DNA of 64,000 bases. Origin: Gammaproteobacteria bacterium (GTDB lineage: Bacteria > Pseudomonadota > Gammaproteobacteria > Steroidobacterales > Steroidobacteraceae). Shown piece by piece: positions 58,810 to 64,000 of this stretch; within the stretch, counting starts at the first letter, position 1; every line of letters starts with the position of its first letter. The position numbers and the translations under genes were made by a program. The notes beneath the pieces were generated by a model, which saw only the letters and a program-made list of their open reading frames with translations, was not told where the DNA came from and searched no databases. Location of the stretch: assembly GCA_025359205.1 (NCBI GenBank), contig JANYHD010000001.1, positions 1-64,000 on the forward strand, given 5' to 3'.

Positions 58810-59241
58810 TCAGCGCGCGGCTTCCAGTTGCGCGTCGAGCGTGATCTTCAGGTTCAGAACGCGTGACACCGGGCAGTTGGCCTTGGCGTCGGCAGCGACT
58901 TCCGCGAAGCGCTCGGCCGTAATCCCCGGCACGACGGCGCGCATTTCCAGGTGCGACGCCGTAATCGTCCACGCGGCTTCTACCTGCTCGAGAATCACCG
59001 TGGCCTGCGTCGACAGGCGTGTCGGCTTCAGGCCCTCGCGCGTCAACGCCGCGCACACCGCCATGGTGAAGCAGCCGGCGTGCGCGGCGGCGATCAGCTC
59101 CTCGGGATTGGTGCCGGGCGCTTCACCGAAGCGCTGCGCGAAGTTGTAGGGCGTCTGTTCCAGGGCGCCGCTGTGCGTGGTCAATGAGCCATCGCCGGTT
59201 TTCAGATCGCCAAACCACAGTGCTGCTGCCGTACGCTTCAT
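58810..59241 (-). CDS. OsmC-family peroxiredoxin
   Basis: A 143-residue OsmC/Ohr-fold protein. The catalytic cysteines are in AHAGCFTMAV (about residue 57) and KANCPVSRVL (about 124), and GTNPEELIAAAH precedes the first. It reduces organic hydroperoxides. The ending and length fit OsmC rather than Ohr. It is 6 bp downstream of the DUF885 gene on the same strand and probably co-transcribed. Confidence 0.92.
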   Translation of the reverse strand: MKRTAAALWFGDLKTGDGSLTTHSGALEQTPYNFAQRFGEAPGTNPEELIAAAHAGCFTMAVCAALTREGLKPTRLSTQATVILEQVEAAWTITASHLEMRAVVPGITAERFAEVAADAKANCPVSRVLNLKITLDAQLEAAR

Positions 59242-59247
59242 GGTCGT

Positions 59248-61116
59248 TCAAGCTCCCGCAATGAATTGATCAACGGCCGTGCCGAGCACGGTGAGTGGCA
59301 CGCCGCCGGTCTTCACCACCGCATCATTGAATGCCGCCAGGTCGAAGCGCGCACCGAGCGCGGCCCTGGCGCGCTCGCGCTGGCGCAGGATTTCGTTGTG
59401 GCCCGTCTTGTAACCGCAGGCTTGGCCCGGGCTCACGCAATAGCGATCGATCTCGCTGGTCATCGCATCGCGCCCCCGGCCGGTCTCCTCCACCAGGAAG
59501 CGGATGGCCTGCTCGCGCGACCATTTCAGTGCATGCAGGCCGGTATCGACCACCAGGCGGCAAGCGCGAAACTGCTGCGCCTGGAGATAACCGACCTGCC
59601 CGAAAGGATCGTCCGCGTAAAGACCCATCTCGTCGGCGCACTGCTCGGCATACAGCGCCCAGCCTTCGATGTAGGCGTTGAAACCCATCAACTGGAAGAT
59701 CAACGGAATTTCGCTGCTGTGTTCGGTCAGGAATGCGCCCTGCCAGGCGTGCCCCGGCAGGCCCTCGTGGGTGGTCAGCGTGGGAATCTGGTACTTCGGC
59801 CACAGGTGCGTCGATTTGAGATTGATGTAGTAGGTGGCCGGCCGCACGCCGTCGATGGACGCACCGTTCATGTAGCCAAGTGGCGCCCCGTCCTGGATGT
59901 CGGGCGGCACGCGCTTCACGCGCAGCGCGGCCTTGAGCTGCAGGTGCGAGAAACGCGGCATCAGTGCACGCATGGCTGCGATGCGCTCATTGCAGTAGTC
60001 AATCAGCTGGGCACGGCCGGCGTCGTCGTCTGCAAACAGCTGCTCGGGCCGGCTGTTGAGCGCGAGCAGACGCTCGCCCACCGTGCCCTGGGTCATGCCC
60101 TGGCCCTTGAGGATCGCGTCCATGCGTGACTGGATGGCCCGGTTCTGTTCGAGGCCCACGGCGTGAATTTCCTGCGGGCTCATATCGGTGGTGGTGCCGA
60201 GTTTCAATGCCCAGCGATAGTAGGCCTCGCCGTCGGGCAGCCGATCGACTCCGGCAGCGTCGGTGGCGTGTTCGGTCGCCCTGGCGAAAGCCGCGATCTG
60301 GCGATCGAGCGCCGGATACACTTCCTTCTGGACGAGGCCGGTGGCGCGCGCTTCCCAGTCGCCCTTGATACCGAGCGTACGCGCGCGCGCGAGGAGCGAG
60401 GTCACCAGTTTCTGCTGCGCGGCCGGCGTGCGGCGATAGGCGTTGAGCTGTCCCAATGCGTTGCTGGCGATGAAGGACGGCGGCATGATTCCGTGCGCTG
60501 ACTGCGAGGCGATGCGCGCGCTCTCGTCGTCGAGCATGCGCGCAAACGCCTGGATCCTGGCCAGATACGCTTCGGCATCCGCCGCGTCGGCAATCTGGTG
60601 CTGCGAGTCCAGGAATTCCGGCACCGAGGTCACCGCGCCGTCTTGTTGGGTGACTGGAAAGGGCGCGATGCCGTTGTTGTTGAAGGCCGCCTCGGCCCGG
60701 CCGCACAGAAATTTGGTGCCCTCGACTGCCGCCGTTGCCGCGTACTGGACCGTGTCGTAGCGCAGCCGGTCGAGCGGCGTGAGCCGCACCGGATCGATGG
60801 CACGCAGCCGGGCGAGCATCGAGCGGGCCTGCGCGGCCCAACGCTCGTCGCCGGCTGCCGAAATGCTGTCCAGCCGGGACTTGAGTGCGCGCCGCGCACC
60901 ACGGTCGAGCCCGAGTGAGGTCGCGGTCTCGGGCTTGAGCCGCAGGATTTCCTCGGCGAAATCCGCCAGCAGCTTTGCGAAGTGCCGTGCCGTCGCGTCT
61001 GCAGCAGCAGGTGCTGCAGACGCCGCACCCCTTCCCGGGATGGTCGCGGCCGCCGCGAGCGCAAAAGTGAGTGCGAGCATCTCGCGTCGATCGATCGAAG
61101 TGCGGCTGGTGCTCAT
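59248..61116 (-). CDS. DUF885-family metallohydrolase, Tat-exported
   Basis: A 622-residue protein. The N-terminus carries a twin-arginine signal (DRREMLALTFALAAAATIPG), so it is exported folded. The zinc-type motif HEGLPGH (HExxPGH) lies about residue 455, with a downstream EGWALYAEQ providing the likely third ligand. DUF885 proteins are gluzincin-like carboxypeptidases/peptidases of unclear substrate. It is read from the promoter at 61158-61186. Confidence 0.88.
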   Translation of the reverse strand: MSTSRTSIDRREMLALTFALAAAATIPGRGAASAAPAAADATARHFAKLLADFAEEILRLKPETATSLGLDRGARRALKSRLDSISAAGDERWAAQARSMLARLRAIDPVRLTPLDRLRYDTVQYAATAAVEGTKFLCGRAEAAFNNNGIAPFPVTQQDGAVTSVPEFLDSQHQIADAADAEAYLARIQAFARMLDDESARIASQSAHGIMPPSFIASNALGQLNAYRRTPAAQQKLVTSLLARARTLGIKGDWEARATGLVQKEVYPALDRQIAAFARATEHATDAAGVDRLPDGEAYYRWALKLGTTTDMSPQEIHAVGLEQNRAIQSRMDAILKGQGMTQGTVGERLLALNSRPEQLFADDDAGRAQLIDYCNERIAAMRALMPRFSHLQLKAALRVKRVPPDIQDGAPLGYMNGASIDGVRPATYYINLKSTHLWPKYQIPTLTTHEGLPGHAWQGAFLTEHSSEIPLIFQLMGFNAYIEGWALYAEQCADEMGLYADDPFGQVGYLQAQQFRACRLVVDTGLHALKWSREQAIRFLVEETGRGRDAMTSEIDRYCVSPGQACGYKTGHNEILRQRERARAALGARFDLAAFNDAVVKTGGVPLTVLGTAVDQFIAGA

Positions 61117-61157
61117 GTCGGCCTCGTCGCGGGCGGGCGGTATTTGCCGGGGCGCAC

Positions 61158-61186
61158 ACTATGCCCGGCACCCGCCTGCCGTGCAA
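61158..61186 (-). promoter_or_regulatory. promoter of the DUF885-osmC unit
   Basis: Minus strand: -35 TTGCAC (61181-61186), 17-bp spacer, -10 CATAGT (61158-61163), about 42 bp before the start codon, in the 82-bp gap after soxG. Confidence 0.55.
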
Positions 61187-61198
61187 TTGCGAAGGATT

Positions 61199-61702
61199 TC
61201 ATTCGTGGGCGTGCTGCAACATGGCGCGGAACCGACCGGCCGTGGCAAGGAAGTCAACGCTGTAGCTCGACTGCACCCACAATTCGAAGCCGCCGTTGCG
61301 GCGCGCGATGATCGCCGGGCAGTCGAACAGCGTCACGGCGGCGCAATCGCGGCCGTCAAGGGTGGCATTGAGCTCGATCGCACTGGCCAAAAGCCGCACC
61401 GCGCCGGGGCCGGTGATGGTGATGCGTTGCCATTTGCCCGTGACATCCAGCTTCACGCCCGCGCCGGCGTGTGCCGCACTATCGAGCTGCTGCTCCATTT
61501 CGTTCGTGGGGTTGGCCGCCAGCCAGCGGTGCGGGGCAAAGTGCAGCAGGCAAGCCTGGTCCGTGGCATCGCGAATGGCGCCGCCGGGCGCGACTGGCCA
61601 TGCCGCGGGGTCGAACCCGGACGCGGGCCAATGGAACGCAGCGAACTCCAGCACGCGGTCCTGGCCGTGGATTTCAATATGGCACGTGTCGCTGCTATTC
61701 AT
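61199..61702 (-). CDS. soxG: sarcosine oxidase subunit gamma
   Basis: A 167-residue SoxG-type protein with the folate-binding/GCV_T-like pattern LHFAPHRWLAANPTNEMEQQ, VTGKWQRITITGPGAVRLLA and LFDCPAIIARRNGGFELWVQ. It is the small subunit of heterotetrameric sarcosine oxidase. The ATG at 61702 overlaps the soxA stop by one base (TGATG); an in-frame ATG at 61849 is inside soxA. It is last in the usual soxBDAG order. Confidence 0.88.
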   Translation of the reverse strand: MNSSDTCHIEIHGQDRVLEFAAFHWPASGFDPAAWPVAPGGAIRDATDQACLLHFAPHRWLAANPTNEMEQQLDSAAHAGAGVKLDVTGKWQRITITGPGAVRLLASAIELNATLDGRDCAAVTLFDCPAIIARRNGGFELWVQSSYSVDFLATAGRFRAMLQHAHE

Positions 61703-64000
61703 CAGACTTTCATGCGGGCGCTGGTCGGGTCGAAATGCACGGGCGACACGACGCGCACCGGAGTATTGCGGCCGCGCAGCGGATCGCGTGCCATTACCGT
61801 GGCGCCTTCGGCGGCGCGTTCGCGGGCGAGCAGGGCCAGCCCAAGCCATTCGCCCAGCGTGGGACTGTAGACGCTCGAGGTGATGTAACCGCAGGGGCGG
61901 GTCGGCGCGGCATCGATCGTCAGCTGTGCGCCGGCCAGGAACGGCGCGCGCCCGTCTGCCGCTCGCAGGCCCACCAGCCGCGGACGTGACGCTTCGTGGA
62001 ATGCCGGCCGATCAAGCAGCGCCTGGCCGAGGCAGGCGCTGCTGGAAATCACCAGGGCCTCCATGCCGAGGTCCAGCGGCGTCGTCTGACCATTGAGTTC
62101 CGAACTCACCAGGTAACCTTTTTCGACCCGCAGGATATCCAGCGCGTCCAGGCCGTAGGGCGTAAGTCCGGCGGCATTCAGCGCTTCCCACAGACGCGCG
62201 GCGATCGCGGGCCGGCAGTGCAGTTCGAAGGCGAGTTCGCCGGAGAAGCTCGCGCGCAGCAGGCGCAGGTCCTGGCCCGCATAGCGGCCCGCGGTGAAAT
62301 CCATGTGGCCGAGCTGCGCCAACGGTCCCTGCCACGCTGCGCCCAGCAGCTGCGCGAGCGTGCTGCGGCTCTGCGGGCCGGCGGCGACGATTACCGCCCA
62401 GGCATCCGTCAGATCAGTGACCGTCGCGCCGCGTGCGCTCCAGCGCGCGGCCTGGTAGTGCTCGAAATGGGAAAGCATGTGCGTGCCGTGGCCGGAGCTG
62501 GTGGTGGCGAGGAAGCGATCCTCGGCCAGGCGCAGCACCAGCCCGTCATCGAGCACCATACCGTCCTCGCGCAGGCTCACCATGTACCTGCTGCGCCCGA
62601 CCCTGATGGTGCTGGCCTTGCCGAGGTACATGAAATCGAGGAATGCCGCGGCTTCGGGCCCGGCGATCTCGAGCTTGCCGAGCGTGGAGCTGTCGGCAAT
62701 GCCGCCGTGCGCACGCACGCGGCGGGCCTCGGCGACGGCCGCGTCGGCCGCGTTGGCGCCACTGGCCCGGTAAAAGCGCGGACGCATCCACAGTCCCATG
62801 GGTTCGAGGACGCCGCCGTGCGCGGCGTGCCAGTCGTGCAGTGGCGTACGCCTTGTGATCATGACTGCATCGCCATGATGAAAGCCGGCGATCGAACGCA
62901 TCGTGACAGGCTGGTAGGGCGGCCTGCTGCGGCTGATGCCCACGATGGCGGGCGATTCCCCCTTGAGTTCAGCGAGTATGGCCGCGCCCACCACGGCGCT
63001 GCTGCGGCCCTGGTCAGTGCCGATGCCGAGCGTCGTGTAGCGTTTCACGTGCTCAATGTCGCTAAAGCCCTCAGCCAGTGCGATACGCAGGTCCGCGACC
63101 GTGACGTCATTCTGCAGGTCGATGAACTGGCGCTTCTCGCCCACGAGCGGGCAGGGTGAACGCGCAAACGGAGCCAGGCGCGGCGGCGGGTCACCTCGCG
63201 CCTGCGGTGGCGAACCGGAGTCGCCCGTGGCGCCAGCGGCCGCGGCGGCGCGGGTGCCCGCGGCGTGGCCGTCGGACATCGCCGCCGCGAGATCGAGGCG
63301 GCCGTTGGCGGCGCCCGCGTGTATGTGCCAATCCGATTGTGCAGCGGCGACAAAGGATCCCAGCTCGGGCGCATAGGCGTGAGCGCCGCTGCCGTGCAGG
63401 TCTGCGTACAGCGCCGGGGACCAGCCACCGCTTACGAGTATGGTGTCACAGCTGATGCGCCGTTCATGGCCACCGCTTGCAAGCGGCGCGATGCGCGCGG
63501 CACGCACAGCGCGTCCGCCCTCGGCAATGGTTACGGCGCTGGCGCTGAGGATTTCGACGCCGGCGGTGGCCAGCGAGCCCTTTAGCGATTGCAACGCGTT
63601 GCCGTCGCTCAGGCCAACGGCGCTGTGCGCATCCGTGCGCGCATCCACGATGGCGCGTACCCGCATGCCCCCGACGAGTAGCCGCTGCGCGCTGGCGTAG
63701 GCGCGGTCATGGTTCGCAAACAGTACAAGATCGCGGCCCACCGCTGTGCCGTAGCGGGCCAGGTAACGCTCGGCGGCGCCGAGGAGCATCACGCCGGGCA
63801 GGTCGTTGTTGGCGAAGATAATCGGCCGTTCGAGTGCGCCGGCGGCAGCGATCATTGTCCGTGCGCGGATCCGGTACACGGTGTTGCTGCCGGGCAGGCC
63901 GCCGGGTTCCGCATGAGCGATGAATTCGCCGTGGTTATCCGCCACGACCGTCGTGCTCGTCAGCACGCGCACGCCGAGGCGGTCAAGTTCTGTCAGCATG
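61702..64000 (-). CDS. soxA: sarcosine oxidase subunit alpha, C-terminal part
   Basis: The last 766 or so residues of a protein normally ~970 long; the 5' end is outside the window. The first visible third is the FAD/NAD-binding oxidoreductase region (AAAGALERPIIFANNDLPGV, with DLQNDVTVADLRIALAEGF later). The C-terminal ~350 residues are the aminomethyltransferase-like folate domain (IADSSTLGKLEIAGPEAAAFL, RVEKGYLVSSELNGQTTP). With SoxB, D and G it converts sarcosine to glycine, formaldehyde (as methylene-THF) and peroxide. Confidence 0.92.
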   Translation of the reverse strand, partial: MLTELDRLGVRVLTSTTVVADNHGEFIAHAEPGGLPGSNTVYRIRARTMIAAAGALERPIIFANNDLPGVMLLGAAERYLARYGTAVGRDLVLFANHDRAYASAQRLLVGGMRVRAIVDARTDAHSAVGLSDGNALQSLKGSLATAGVEILSASAVTIAEGGRAVRAARIAPLASGGHERRISCDTILVSGGWSPALYADLHGSGAHAYAPELGSFVAAAQSDWHIHAGAANGRLDLAAAMSDGHAAGTRAAAAAGATGDSGSPPQARGDPPPRLAPFARSPCPLVGEKRQFIDLQNDVTVADLRIALAEGFSDIEHVKRYTTLGIGTDQGRSSAVVGAAILAELKGESPAIVGISRSRPPYQPVTMRSIAGFHHGDAVMITRRTPLHDWHAAHGGVLEPMGLWMRPRFYRASGANAADAAVAEARRVRAHGGIADSSTLGKLEIAGPEAAAFLDFMYLGKASTIRVGRSRYMVSLREDGMVLDDGLVLRLAEDRFLATTSSGHGTHMLSHFEHYQAARWSARGATVTDLTDAWAVIVAAGPQSRSTLAQLLGAAWQGPLAQLGHMDFTAGRYAGQDLRLLRASFSGELAFELHCRPAIAARLWEALNAAGLTPYGLDALDILRVEKGYLVSSELNGQTTPLDLGMEALVISSSACLGQALLDRPAFHEASRPRLVGLRAADGRAPFLAGAQLTIDAAPTRPCGYITSSVYSPTLGEWLGLALLARERAAEGATVMARDPLRGRNTPVRVVSPVHFDPTSARMKV

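Overview
The window is a G+C-rich chromosomal segment of a gammaproteobacterium. Support comes from gene clusters typical of that class: rnr-rlmB-rpsF-rpsR-rplI-dnaB, ffh / rpsP-rimM-trmD-rplS, mlaFEDCB, dnaX-ybaB-recR, rsgA/orn, gcvR-bcp, dapA followed by a short lipoprotein, prc and bepA. The order and sequence style suggest a Xanthomonadales/Nevskiales-like lineage, but this is inference. Nearly all DNA is coding, and many operons use 1-4 bp stop/start overlaps.

Left end (1-2.4 kb): the 3' part of an IS21-family element (istA end plus complete istB), then the amino-terminal remnant of a tyrosine integrase lying just downstream of the 3' end of tRNA-Leu(CAG). This is the scar of an integrative element.

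2.4-11.6 kb: a C2-phosphonate/C2-sulfonate locus. phnA-phnY run leftward. phnW, xsc, ackA and an amino-acid permease run rightward from the shared control region, and a TauE/SafE exporter with its own promoter closes the block. PhnW-PhnY-PhnA would take 2-aminoethylphosphonate to acetate and phosphate. Xsc plus AckA would take sulfoacetaldehyde to sulfite, acetate and ATP, and TauE could export sulfite. No separate taurine transaminase is present in the window, so PhnW may serve both substrates.

11.6-28 kb: housekeeping genes for RNA processing, ribosome and replication. dnaB is interrupted in frame by a 423-residue intein carrying a LAGLIDADG-type endonuclease. An FHA protein and a PP2C phosphatase sit between dnaB and radA. 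Then come a CorC-type membrane protein, ffh, the rpsP operon and sppA.

28-36 kb: a tightly coupled leftward suf operon (iscR-like regulator, sufB, C, D, S, U, T) that continues into sixA and a DOPA-dioxygenase-like gene. An IscR-like operator lies upstream. 35.7-40.6 kb: class I fructose-bisphosphate aldolase fused operonically to mlaFEDCB, with mlaA convergent.

40.6-54 kb: bepA, phoH, bcp, gcvR, dapA, a BamC-like lipoprotein stub, tRNA-Ser(GGA), the 4.5S SRP RNA, dnaX-ybaB-recR, rsgA, orn, a DUF1249 protein, an unknown coiled-coil protein and prc. 54-64 kb: small membrane proteins, a Gfo/Idh/MocA oxidoreductase, a MarR regulator with a clear promoter/operator, hemD, a GDT1-type manganese exporter, crcB, an OsmC protein, a Tat-exported DUF885 metallohydrolase, and soxG with the 3' part of soxA running off the end.

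The two most interesting items are the combined phosphonate/sulfonate locus and the dnaB intein.
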